Origin: Rickettsia conorii | Lineage (GTDB): Bacteria; Pseudomonadota; Alphaproteobacteria; Rickettsiales; Rickettsiaceae | Assembly (NCBI GenBank): GCA_020726135.1 | Contig: DYTE01000006.1 | Span: forward strand, 1 to 58,272 | Length of the DNA: 58,272 nt | Direction of reading: 5' to 3' | Shown: piece by piece, positions 29,538-37,418 of the stretch | How the letters are laid out: each line of letters begins with the position of its first letter | How positions within the stretch are numbered: the first letter of the stretch is position 1 | Position numbers and translations under genes: made by a program | Notes under the pieces: model-generated | Seen by the model: the letters and a program-made list of their open reading frames with translations, nothing else | Told to the model about the DNA's origin: nothing | Databases searched by the model: none

Positions 29538-31019
29538 TTATGATTTTGCACTATTGATCAATAATTCTATCTCTTCATCTGTTAAATTTGATGATGGTAA
29601 TAATTTTTTAAATTCAGAAATTTTTACTTCACCCAAATCCTCTATAGTTTTAATACCATATTCAGCTAATTTTAATATTGAATTTGCAGGTAAATTTAAA
29701 ATATCTATCAATTCTTGTTCCACTCCAAGACCTTCTAATTTTGAAATAATCAGATCATCATTGCTTTTCACATATTCCATAGCACGATCTTTTAATTCTT
29801 CTGCTATTTCCATATCAAACCCTTCTATATTACTGAGTGTTTCTACGCTAGCTTCTGTCAATTGTTCAATTGTTGTAAATCCTTCTGAAGATAGTAACTG
29901 ACCTATCATTTCTTCTACATCTAAATGTTTCATAAATAATGATGTAGAATTTTTAAATTCAGTAGTTCTACGTTTTGATTCTTGATCTTCTGTTAAAACG
30001 TCTATATTCCAACCTGTAAGTTTAGATGCTAAACGCACATTTTGTCCTTTTCTTCCTATAGCCATACTTAAAAAATTAGGAGACACAATAGCATCAACTT
30101 TTCTTTTATTTTCATCTATGATAATTTTAATAATTTCAGCAGGAGCTAGTGCATTTACAACAAATTGAGCAAGATTATTACTCCATAATACTATGTCTAT
30201 TTTTTCGCCGCATAATTCGTCAGTAATTGCTTTTACTCTAGATGCTTTTATACCGACGCATGAACCAACAGCATCAACAGAAATATCTGCTGCAAAAACA
30301 GCGATCTTAGCTTTAGAACCAGGATCTCTAGCTACTGCTTTTATTTCTATTATATTGTCATATATTTCTGGAACTTCTAATTCAAATAATTTGGTTAACA
30401 TTTTATCATCAGTTCTAGATAAAAATATCTGAGGTCCTTTGGATTGAAGTTTTACATCTTGAACAAATGCTTTTATTCTATCATTTATTTTAAAATACTC
30501 GCCTTTAATAATTTGATTTTTCTTCAATATAGCTTCAGTTCTACCAAGATCAACGAATATATCACCTAATTCTATACGTTTCACTGTACCATTAACTAAA
30601 TCATATTTTTTACTTTTATAATCATTATATTGCTTTTCTCGATCTATTTCTAACATTTTTTGAGTAATAACTTGCTTAGTAGTTTGAGCTGCAACTCTAC
30701 CCAATTCTATAGATGGTAATAATTCTCTAATTTCATCGCCAATCTTAATTGTATGATCTTTTAACAATGCATCTTTTAATGATATTTCTGTAAAACTATT
30801 TTCAACATTTGATGTAACATTAATTATTCTAAATAAAATAATCTCACCTGTTTTTTTATTAATTTCAGATTGTATATTATGCTCATTACCATATTTTTTA
30901 CGCCCAGCAGCAGCGATTGCCTGTTCCATAGCATTAATTAAAGTATCTTTACTGATATTTTTTTCTTTTGCGACGGCATCGATAATTTGTAATATTTCTA
31001 TATTTGCAACATTTAGCAT
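29538..31019 (-). CDS. nusA: Transcription termination/antitermination protein NusA
   Basis: The protein (493 residues from ATG 31019) has the N-terminal RNA-polymerase-binding domain, then an S1 domain beginning about 'NGTVKRIELGDIFVDLGRTEA'. Two KH domains follow, with 'SCVGIKASRVKAI' and 'LSMAIGRKGQNVRLASKLTG'. C-terminal acidic helix-hairpin-helix repeats contain 'LSNIEGFDMEIAEELKDRA'. It controls pausing, termination and antitermination. A GTG two codons upstream is an alternative start. Confidence 0.96.
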   Translation of the reverse strand: MLNVANIEILQIIDAVAKEKNISKDTLINAMEQAIAAAGRKKYGNEHNIQSEINKKTGEIILFRIINVTSNVENSFTEISLKDALLKDHTIKIGDEIRELLPSIELGRVAAQTTKQVITQKMLEIDREKQYNDYKSKKYDLVNGTVKRIELGDIFVDLGRTEAILKKNQIIKGEYFKINDRIKAFVQDVKLQSKGPQIFLSRTDDKMLTKLFELEVPEIYDNIIEIKAVARDPGSKAKIAVFAADISVDAVGSCVGIKASRVKAITDELCGEKIDIVLWSNNLAQFVVNALAPAEIIKIIIDENKRKVDAIVSPNFLSMAIGRKGQNVRLASKLTGWNIDVLTEDQESKRRTTEFKNSTSLFMKHLDVEEMIGQLLSSEGFTTIEQLTEASVETLSNIEGFDMEIAEELKDRAMEYVKSNDDLIISKLEGLGVEQELIDILNLPANSILKLAEYGIKTIEDLGEVKISEFKKLLPSSNLTDEEIELLINSAKS

Positions 31020-31047
31020 AAACACTCACTATCAAATAATATTGATA

Positions 31048-31536
31048 TTATTTTTTTAATAATTTTCTAAACATATCATCAGTAAAAATTAATGATGCTT
31101 TTTTAATTAAATTAAAAGGTAAGATAATAATATCTCCTAAAATATTTAAATATATATTAGCATCTTCAGCTTTAATTATAGTACCAATATAACGTGTTTT
31201 TTCGTTAAATAATTCTTTTAATTTTATATTAACTTCTCTTCCAACAAAACGATTATAATCTTCAAATTTTATTATAGGTCTATCAGGACCGCTTGATGAA
31301 ACTTCTAAATAATATTTACCAATGATTGGATCCTCTACATCTAGAATAGTTGATATATGAAAATTTGCCACTTTACAATCACTTATAGTAAGACTTGTAT
31401 TATCTAGTTTATCCAGTAATATTTCAAGTGTTTTTGGTGTATTATTTTTTAATTTCACTTGGCATAATGCAAATCCTAAATCATTTAGTGTTTTTTCTAT
31501 TAACTGGCAAATTTGTTCTTCTACTATTTGGTTCAT
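31048..31536 (-). CDS. rimP: Ribosome maturation factor RimP
   Basis: The protein (162 residues from ATG 31536) has the RimP pattern 'LGFALCQVKL', 'LDVEDPIIGKYYLEVSSSGPDRP' and 'FVGREVNIKLKE', with a C-terminal SH3-like domain. It supports 30S assembly. The frame is open 13 codons further upstream, but that would run into the hairpin at 31576-31598, so 31536 is preferred. It heads the rimP-nusA-infB-rbfA operon. Confidence 0.93.
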   Translation of the reverse strand: MNQIVEEQICQLIEKTLNDLGFALCQVKLKNNTPKTLEILLDKLDNTSLTISDCKVANFHISTILDVEDPIIGKYYLEVSSSGPDRPIIKFEDYNRFVGREVNIKLKELFNEKTRYIGTIIKAEDANIYLNILGDIIILPFNLIKKASLIFTDDMFRKLLKK

Positions 31537-31562
31537 CTTTAAATTTACATTTATTAGAATTT

Positions 31563-31598
31563 TTATAATAAACAAAAAGGCAGGAAAACCCCACCTTT
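31563..31598 (-). terminator. Intrinsic terminator after tlc, 40 nt before rimP
   Basis: Read on the minus strand, AAAGGTGGG pairs with CCTGCCTTT (9 bp, two G-T pairs) around a 5-nt loop, followed by TTGTTTATT. It is one of very few G+C-containing hairpins in this A+T-rich window. It lies 87 bp after the tlc stop codon. With only about 40 nt before rimP it could also act as a leader attenuator. Confidence 0.75.
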
Positions 31599-31685
31599 AT
31601 GTTTGAAGTTACTATATTTATACGAAACTTATATAACAATTGAATAAAATTTGCAATAAATTATATAAATATTCAACAAATATAT

Positions 31686-33185
31686 TTAATTTTGTTCAAC
31701 TAATTTCTCGTTATATGCTTTACCAAGCATTTGTACACTTAATAACCAAATTGCAATAATTACAAAAAATATACCTGCAAAATAAGGTGTTGCAGTTGGA
31801 AAATCAAATTGTAAAACCAAGAAAAAAGTTGATTGGATAATACCGCCACCTGATTTACCAAATCTTCCTCCAATGACTTCCACAGCAGCTTTACCTTTAC
31901 TTTTCATTTCATCATCAAGTGGTATGTATGACATTTCCTTTGTTGAATCAAATAAAGAATATTTCGTAGCTTTGCTTAAAACATTTTGAATCATTCCAAT
32001 TGTTACAGCAGCAACTAATGGTCCAGATGTCATAAGGCCAGTTAAGTGCATTGCTACAACATTATCAAATATTATAAAAGCAAAAAATGCAGCACCAGTA
32101 ATTAGTAGCATTAATGGAGTAATTATCGCTGCTGTATTCCAAGATAATTTTCTTAAAAGATTACTCCCAACTATCATAAATAAGATAGCTGCAATACCTT
32201 GATAAGCTTGAAATTGACCCATATACATTGTATAAGCTTCTTTAGTTGGATAAAGCTCATTTATTTTTGCTTTCCATACACCTTCAACCAAATTCACAGA
32301 AACGCCGTAACATATTACTAGCATTGCTATTAAACCAAGATATTTTGAAGTTAAAATCATTTTTAGACTTTCACCTATGGAAAGTTTTACTTTAGATTTT
32401 TTAGATTTACCACTAACTGCGCCAGCATATAGATTTGGATCTGTAAGAACATTCTTATTCATCCATCCATATAATAACATGATTACAATACCACTTACTA
32501 TCATAATAATAAGTATTGGTATAAATTTTAAATGATTTGCCACTATTTGTGTTTGTTCATTTAAAAAATATGCTAAAATTAATGATGTTACAGGTAAAGA
32601 AAAATTAGCAAGTAAACCAAACATTGAATAGAAACGTTTCGCTTCATTTGTTTTGGTAATCTGGTTTGCGAATTGCCAAAATAATAAACTAAGAGCTAAA
32701 GTTCCCCAAAGTTCTGAAAATGTATAAAATAATGCATAATCCCAACATGCAAATATTTTAATAAACCATTTAAAAAATGGATAATTTTGTACTGCAATCT
32801 CAACTGTTTCCTTAGCTGGGTGAACTAATTCTGGATTTGGATATAAGATAAATGCAAAAAGTGCAAAAAAAGATACAAAAAATGTAATTATTGTATAGAA
32901 CACATTTTGTTGACTAAGTATATTACATAATTTTACATAGATAATCATAGCGATTATAGCAGATGGAAGAACTACATATGTCTTCAAAAAACTAATAGAT
33001 TCAGGCCCTATCTCTGTTACAACAAAACCATCTTTAACTGATCTAAGAGTTGAATAGTTTAACAATATGCAAAACATCATTGCTGCCATCGGTAAAAATT
33101 TCTTATTTTCATGCCATTCTATTGGCCACAATATCTTCCTAATATAGGAAAAGCAGCCAGTAGAACAACTAGTAGAGTTACTCAT
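31686..33185 (-). CDS. tlc: ATP/ADP translocase (Tlc family)
   Basis: The 499-residue protein has about 12 membrane helices and the nucleotide transporter family pattern: '[14 protein letters not shown]' before helix 1, then '[20 protein letters not shown]'. It continues through '[20 protein letters not shown]' and '[20 protein letters not shown]'. Members exchange host ATP for bacterial ADP, or import other nucleotides, across the inner membrane. They are the hallmark of energy parasites such as Rickettsia and Chlamydia. The position next to a strong promoter fits high expression. Paralogue type (Tlc1 versus NTP importers) is not certain. Confidence 0.96.
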   Translation of the reverse strand: MSNSTSCSTGCFSYIRKILWPIEWHENKKFLPMAAMMFCILLNYSTLRSVKDGFVVTEIGPESISFLKTYVVLPSAIIAMIIYVKLCNILSQQNVFYTIITFFVSFFALFAFILYPNPELVHPAKETVEIAVQNYPFFKWFIKIFACWDYALFYTFSELWGTLALSLLFWQFANQITKTNEAKRFYSMFGLLANFSLPVTSLILAYFLNEQTQIVANHLKFIPILIIMIVSGIVIMLLYGWMNKNVLTDPNLYAGAVSGKSKKSKVKLSIGESLKMILTSKYLGLIAMLVICYGVSVNLVEGVWKAKINELYPTKEAYTMYMGQFQAYQGIAAILFMIVGSNLLRKLSWNTAAIITPLMLLITGAAFFAFIIFDNVVAMHLTGLMTSGPLVAAVTIGMIQNVLSKATKYSLFDSTKEMSYIPLDDEMKSKGKAAVEVIGGRFGKSGGGIIQSTFFLVLQFDFPTATPYFAGIFFVIIAIWLLSVQMLGKAYNEKLVEQN

Positions 33186-33227
33186 TTAAGGTACACTGAT
33201 AAATTAAACAAAAAAGACTAATAAAAG

Positions 33228-33256
33228 ATTATATGTTAAAAAACATATAGAGTCAA
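33228..33256 (-). promoter_or_regulatory. Near-consensus sigma-70 promoter for tlc with an internal dyad
   Basis: On the minus strand, -35 TTGACT (33251-33256) and -10 TATAAT (33228-33233) are separated by exactly 17 bp. The start is expected about 35 nt before the tlc ATG. The spacer and -10 contain a perfect dyad ATATGTT-aaaa-AACATAT (33231-33248), a plausible operator. Confidence 0.75.
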
Positions 33257-33385
33257 TATGTACCTAATCACTGTTTATTCATCAATTAATGTAATTTGAA
33301 AGTCATAATCTTAAGTAGCAATCTTATACTATCATAATAAAATTGACTAATTTTAATTATAGAAAATTACATTATCTTAATTAGT

Positions 33386-33802
33386 TTAATCATTTTCTTT
33401 GTCTAGATCATTATTTTCTTTTTTTGTATCAGATTCTGTAACTAAAGATCTCACTAAATTATTAATAGCTTGCTGAGTTGCAAAATTTGGAATTTTCATA
33501 AAATTACGTGACATTTCCATACACATACGTTGATGTTGTGTTAGAATTTTCTTTGTATCATTAGCGTTTTCTACACCTAAATAAAAATAATCAACATTTT
33601 TATCTAATGCTCTAGAAATTAATACTAATCTACCAGCACATACCCTATTAATACCTTTTTCATATTTTTGTAATTGTTGATGTGTTACACCCACTTTTTC
33701 AGCAAGTTGACTTCTAGAGAATCCCTTTGCCAGTCTCAATGAATGTATTTTTTCGCCAATAAAAGTATCTATTTGTTTTATAATATCATGTTTTCTAGCC
33801 AT
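33386..33802 (-). CDS. XRE-family helix-turn-helix regulator
   Basis: The 138-residue protein has an N-terminal HTH_3 domain (about residues 15-72): 'GEKIHSLRLAKGFSRSQLAE', then 'VGVTHQQLQKYEKGINRV' and 'LVLISRALDKNVDYFYLG'. This is the common alphaproteobacterial XRE type with the 'QQxQKYExGxNR' recognition segment. The C-terminal half is variable and Lys/Asp/Asn-rich. A 25-bp palindrome lies 31-55 bp upstream of the start. tlc follows 200 bp downstream under its own promoter. Target genes are unknown. Confidence 0.9.
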   Translation of the reverse strand: MARKHDIIKQIDTFIGEKIHSLRLAKGFSRSQLAEKVGVTHQQLQKYEKGINRVCAGRLVLISRALDKNVDYFYLGVENANDTKKILTQHQRMCMEMSRNFMKIPNFATQQAINNLVRSLVTESDTKKENNDLDKEND

Positions 33803-33832
33803 GCTTTTCCACTTTTAAAATTTAATAATATA

Positions 33833-33857
33833 TTAATATTAAATTATTTAATATTAA
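33833..33857. promoter_or_regulatory. 25-bp palindrome upstream of the XRE gene (candidate operator)
   Basis: TTAATATTAAAT and ATTTAATATTAA form perfect 12-bp arms around a single T, 31-55 bp before the XRE regulator's start codon. The left arm plus one base recurs at 34393-34405. Autoregulation by the XRE protein is an inference; A+T-only palindromes also arise by chance in this composition. Confidence 0.45.
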
Positions 33858-34159
33858 TTTCTTTATGTAATAATATAATTAGAATAAATTTATAAAATAA
33901 ATCTAAATCTTTATTTAATTACTGTATACATTAATTTTATTAAATTACAAATTTAAAATATATATCTTCGTAATTTAATATTATTTAATTTGTCTAAACT
34001 TAAGGTGCATTAATATTAGTATTATGTTTAATAATATAATTTATATTGGTAATCCTTTGATATATTAAAATTCAACATAAACAGTATAAATTTTATATCA
34101 AGTAAGAATTACTAATAATCAGGGTTTTTAGTAACATATTATTATTTTTTAATACAATT

Positions 34160-34185
34160 ATAGGTAGAACCTATCATAGTTTTTT
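34160..34185 (+). terminator. Small hairpin with T run inside the gene-free region
   Basis: ATAGGT-aga-ACCTAT (34160-34174) is followed after 5 nt by six T. The stem is short (6 bp), but it is one of the few G+C-containing hairpins in this stretch. It could end a small RNA; no clear promoter was found upstream. Confidence 0.3.
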
Positions 34186-34619
34186 AAAAAATACAATAGA
34201 TAATTTAATTATTTTTAACGTTTTTTTTATAAAAAAATGATAAATTCATTAATTTTAATAATTACAATTTAAAATCAGTAAATATAAATTATTTTTTAAA
34301 AATTGTTACTTAAAAACAACAGTAATAATTTATATATATTTAGTTTCTAACAGTTAAATGATTAGTGAAATTAAGAAGTAATTTTTTCAATATTAATATT
34401 AAATTTATTAAGAAATTTAATCTCATATAGAGAGAATTACAATATCACTACTAAAAATTAGTAAATCATAAATTATATTATTTCTTATGTTTTTATATTT
34501 TTATTATAAGTTTTTAGATTTTTCATATTGCAAAAATTCAGATTTTATGTTAAATATTTTATTATTTAAATATGTTAAATTAAGCTTAATTAAACTTAAA
34601 ATATAAAAATTATTTTTTT

Positions 34620-34955
34620 ATGAAAAAACAATATTTTGGTTTATTAGCTGAATATTTTACTATAATTATATATTTGTTTAAATTTTATAAAATATTACAT
34701 CATAGAAAACGCTATCATGTTGGAGAAATTGATATAATAGCAGAGCGTACTAGTAAACTAGTATTTATAGAAGTAAAAGCAAGAAATTCAAATTTTGATA
34801 AATATATATTATCATTTAGACAACGTAAAAGAATAAAAAATGCCGCTGAAATTTTTATATCTTCTAACCCTAAATATAAGAACTATGAGGTAAGATTTGA
34901 TCTTGTTATTGTTCATATATATAAATGGCCAATTATTATTGAAAATGCTTGGTAA
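34620..34955 (+). CDS. YraN/UPF0102 family putative nuclease
   Basis: The 111-residue protein has the UPF0102 core: 'YHVGEIDIIAERTSKLVFIEVKAR', the PD-(D/E)XK-like metal site with Asp, Glu and Lys (GEID...EVK), then 'QRKRIKNAAEIF' and 'VRFDLVIV'. The family has an endonuclease-like (Holliday-junction-resolvase) fold; the cellular role is not established. It is followed 34 bp later by an XRE regulator and then radC. Confidence 0.9.
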   Translation: MKKQYFGLLAEYFTIIIYLFKFYKILHHRKRYHVGEIDIIAERTSKLVFIEVKARNSNFDKYILSFRQRKRIKNAAEIFISSNPKYKNYEVRFDLVIVHIYKWPIIIENAW

Positions 34956-34989
34956 ATAATATAAAAATTAATTATATGGTAAAATTATC

Positions 34990-35508
34990 GTGAATAAAAA
35001 ACTTTGTGATAAAAAGGATGATTTTGATATTCTTTTAGGCGAACGGTTACGCACAAGACGGATCATGCTAGGTGTAAGTCAAAAAGAATTAGGAGATGCA
35101 GTAGATATAACTGTTAAAGAAATAGTACGTTATGAAAATGGAGATACAGTATTACCTAGTAGTATACTATATTTATTTTCTAAATGTTTAAAAGTGCCAA
35201 TTAATTATTTTATCGAAAATACTCATATTACATCTCATGAATCAAAGAAAAATTTATATGCTAGTGGTCTTTTATCAGAAGATAGAGAAAAATATATACT
35301 CGATAATATCAATATTATGGATAAAAATTCAAAGCATGATATAATTCATGTAGTAGAAAATATAAAGAAAAACCTTGAAAAGAAAACATTAACTAATGAT
35401 ATTAAATTTTTAATTAATGTATTGAAAGATATAAAAACACCTGAATTACGCAATAAAATAATACTCATGGTTGATGAATTATCAAACTCATTATATATAA
35501 CTAATTAA
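34990..35508 (+). CDS. XRE-family helix-turn-helix regulator (second copy type)
   Basis: The 172-residue protein starts at GTG. The HTH domain is at about residues 15-70: 'GERLRTRRIMLGVSQKELGD', 'VDITVKEIVRYENGDTV' and 'LYLFSKCLKVPINYFIE'. The C-terminal 90 residues are helical and charged, with no recognised domain. It is clearly different from the XRE protein at 33386-33802. It sits 7 bp before radC on the same strand, so co-transcription with yraN and radC is likely. Confidence 0.88.
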   Translation: MNKKLCDKKDDFDILLGERLRTRRIMLGVSQKELGDAVDITVKEIVRYENGDTVLPSSILYLFSKCLKVPINYFIENTHITSHESKKNLYASGLLSEDREKYILDNINIMDKNSKHDIIHVVENIKKNLEKKTLTNDIKFLINVLKDIKTPELRNKIILMVDELSNSLYITN

Positions 35509-35515
35509 AATTTAT

Positions 35516-36199
35516 ATGAAAAAGGAAAATCCTCATTATTTTGGCCATAGAAAACGTTTGAAAAATAAGTTGATCATGGGATATGAAAAAGCAATCTCTG
35601 ATTATGAGTTAATTGAAATAATTTTATTTTTTATAATTCCAAGAAAAGATGTAAAACCATTAGCAAAAGATTTATTAAAACATTTTAATAATTTAAATAA
35701 TTTGATTAATGTAACAAAAAAAATATTATTAGAAGTTCCAGAAACTAATGAATCATTATATGTTATATTATCTTTAATTAGAGAATTATCTACTCGTATT
35801 TTGAAACAAAAAATAACAAACATTGATGTTATTAGTTCATGGTCTTCTTTGGTTGATTATTTAAAATTTTCTATGGGCAATTTAAAAATTGAACAATTTA
35901 GAGTTTTATTTCTAAATAGTAAAAACAGTATAATAGTTGATGAAATAATATCAGAGGGCACTATTGATGAAATTGCTATATATCCTAGAGAAATAGTAAA
36001 AAGAGCTTTGCTTTATGATGCTAGCGCTATTATACTTATACATAATCATCCAAGTGGAGTATCTAATCCTTCAATAAATGATATAAATATGACTATAAAA
36101 TTGATTTGTGCATGTGAAAATTTTAATATATCTGTCCATGATCATGTAATTGTTACAAAAGATGAATGTTTTAGCTTTAAAGAAAAAATGTTAATATAG
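35516..36199 (+). CDS. radC: RadC family JAB-domain protein
   Basis: The 227-residue protein has an N-terminal UPF0758 helical part ('HYFGHRKRLKNKLI', 'DYELIEIILFFIIPRKDVK') and a C-terminal JAB/MPN metalloprotease-like domain. The metal site is 'IHNHPSG' with the downstream Asp in 'PSINDINM', and 'EIVKRALLYDASAIIL' precedes it. The function of RadC is unresolved; a role in recombination or repair has been questioned. The family is complete here, including metal ligands. Confidence 0.93.
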   Translation: MKKENPHYFGHRKRLKNKLIMGYEKAISDYELIEIILFFIIPRKDVKPLAKDLLKHFNNLNNLINVTKKILLEVPETNESLYVILSLIRELSTRILKQKITNIDVISSWSSLVDYLKFSMGNLKIEQFRVLFLNSKNSIIVDEIISEGTIDEIAIYPREIVKRALLYDASAIILIHNHPSGVSNPSINDINMTIKLICACENFNISVHDHVIVTKDECFSFKEKMLI

Positions 36200-36360
36200 A
36201 AGTTATTTCTAGTAATTTAGAAATATTCATAAACTATGTGAATATAAATATTATTTCATCTTGATGCAGCTATTGATTTTATATGAAAATCAATTATTAT
36301 ATAGTTTTTAGTGAGAAATATATTGAGAACTAATATTTAACATATTATTTAATATTTGTC

Positions 36361-36388
36361 TTGAATTTTTCCTAAGTTATTTTATACT
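36361..36388 (+). promoter_or_regulatory. Promoter for the rpsL-rpsG-fusA operon
   Basis: -35 TTGAAT (36361-36366) and -10 TATACT (36383-36388) are separated by 16 bp, about 120 bp before rpsL. The rest of 36200-36509 shows no gene. Confidence 0.5.
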
Positions 36389-36509
36389 TGGGAACATATA
36401 GATTTTGTATATTAGTTTTATTAGTTATAATATTTGCTGCTATTGAGTTTTGTAAAATATATACAAAATTCAAATATTTAAATTTATTTAAAAGTAAGGT
36501 AATTATTTA

Positions 36510-36899
36510 ATGCCAACAAATAATCAATTAGTGCGTTTTGGACGCAAGCCTCAAGTTTACAAATCAAAATCTCCAGCTTTGGAAGGTAATCCGTTTTTAA
36601 AGGGAGTTTGTTTACAGGTAAAAACTGTTACACCTAAAAAGCCTAATTCTGCCTTAAGAAAAATAGCTAGGGTTAGACTTACTAATGGAAAGGAAGTTAA
36701 TGCTTATATACCAGGGGAAGGACATAATTTGCAAGAACATTCCACAGTTTTAGTTAGAGGTGGTAGAGTCCCGGATCTTCCAGGTGTGAAATATCATATA
36801 GTACGTGGTGCATATGACACACAAGGTGTAAAAGGTAGAAAACAAGGACGATCCCGTTACGGTACTTCAGCCAAAGTGGTTGCGGTGAAAAAGAAGTAA
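36510..36899 (+). CDS. rpsL: 30S ribosomal protein S12
   Basis: The 129-residue protein is complete. '[12 protein letters not shown]' carries K43. The second decoding loop reads '[14 protein letters not shown]', with P88 where E. coli has K88 and the neighbouring D89 kept. The C-terminal extension '[10 protein letters not shown]' to 'VAVKKK' resembles Rickettsia S12. It sits at the ribosomal decoding centre. It is first of the str-type operon with rpsG 27 bp downstream. Confidence 0.98.
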   Translation: MPTNNQLVRFGRKPQVYKSKSPALEGNPFLKGVCLQVKTVTPKKPNSALRKIARVRLTNGKEVNAYIPGEGHNLQEHSTVLVRGGRVPDLPGVKYHIVRGAYDTQGVKGRKQGRSRYGTSAKVVAVKKK

Positions 36900-36926
36900 A
36901 TGATATAAATTAAAGATGGTATATTA

Positions 36927-37415
36927 ATGTCACGTCGTCACTCCGCGGAAAAAAGAATAATAATTCCTGAAATGCGATATAATAGTGTTTTACTTAGCAG
37001 ATTCATTAATAATGTAATGAAAGATGGAAAGAAGAAATTAGCAGAAAAAATAGTATATTCAGCTTTATCAAAAATTGAAAAAAAATATAAAGTTGGTTCT
37101 TTTGAAACTTTTTCTCTTGCAATGCAAAATGTAAAACCTTATTTAGAAGTTATATCAGTAAGGGTAGGTGGAGCTAATTACCAAGTCCCTTCGAGAGTTG
37201 CAGAGGAGAGAGGTGAAGCACTTGCTTGTCGTTGGATTATATTAAAGGCAATTACTCGTTCAGAAAAATCGATGGATGATAAATTAGCAGAAGAAATATA
37301 TGAAGCTTCTAATAATAGAGGCGCAGCTGTGAAGAAAAAAGAAGATACACATAAAATGGCTGAGGCTAATAAAGCTTTTTCACATCTTAACCCTAAAATG
37401 ATGCAGGCAAGGTAA
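36927..37415 (+). CDS. rpsG: 30S ribosomal protein S7
   Basis: The 162-residue protein matches S7 throughout: 'SRRHSAEKRIIIPE', 'LSRFINNVMKDGKK', 'YQVPSRVAEERGEALACRW' and 'HKMAEANKAFSH'. It nucleates the 30S head and lies near the exit site. It is slightly longer than E. coli S7 at 156 residues. fusA starts 3 bp after its stop. Confidence 0.98.
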   Translation: MSRRHSAEKRIIIPEMRYNSVLLSRFINNVMKDGKKKLAEKIVYSALSKIEKKYKVGSFETFSLAMQNVKPYLEVISVRVGGANYQVPSRVAEERGEALACRWIILKAITRSEKSMDDKLAEEIYEASNNRGAAVKKKEDTHKMAEANKAFSHLNPKMMQAR

Positions 37416-37418
37416 TAT

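Larger units (their letters stand above)
33803..34619. other. 817-bp region with no recognised gene
   Basis: No credible reading frame, tRNA or known RNA is visible on either strand. It is even richer in A+T than its surroundings. Two structures stand out: the palindrome at 33833-33857 and a small hairpin followed by six T at 34160-34185. It may be decayed coding sequence, but no residual homology can be read by eye. Confidence 0.6.

Noticed and set aside
33803-34619. CtrA-type TTAA-N7-TTAA sites
   Set aside because: In DNA this rich in A+T such spaced TTAA pairs occur everywhere by chance, so none can be supported without a genome-wide test.
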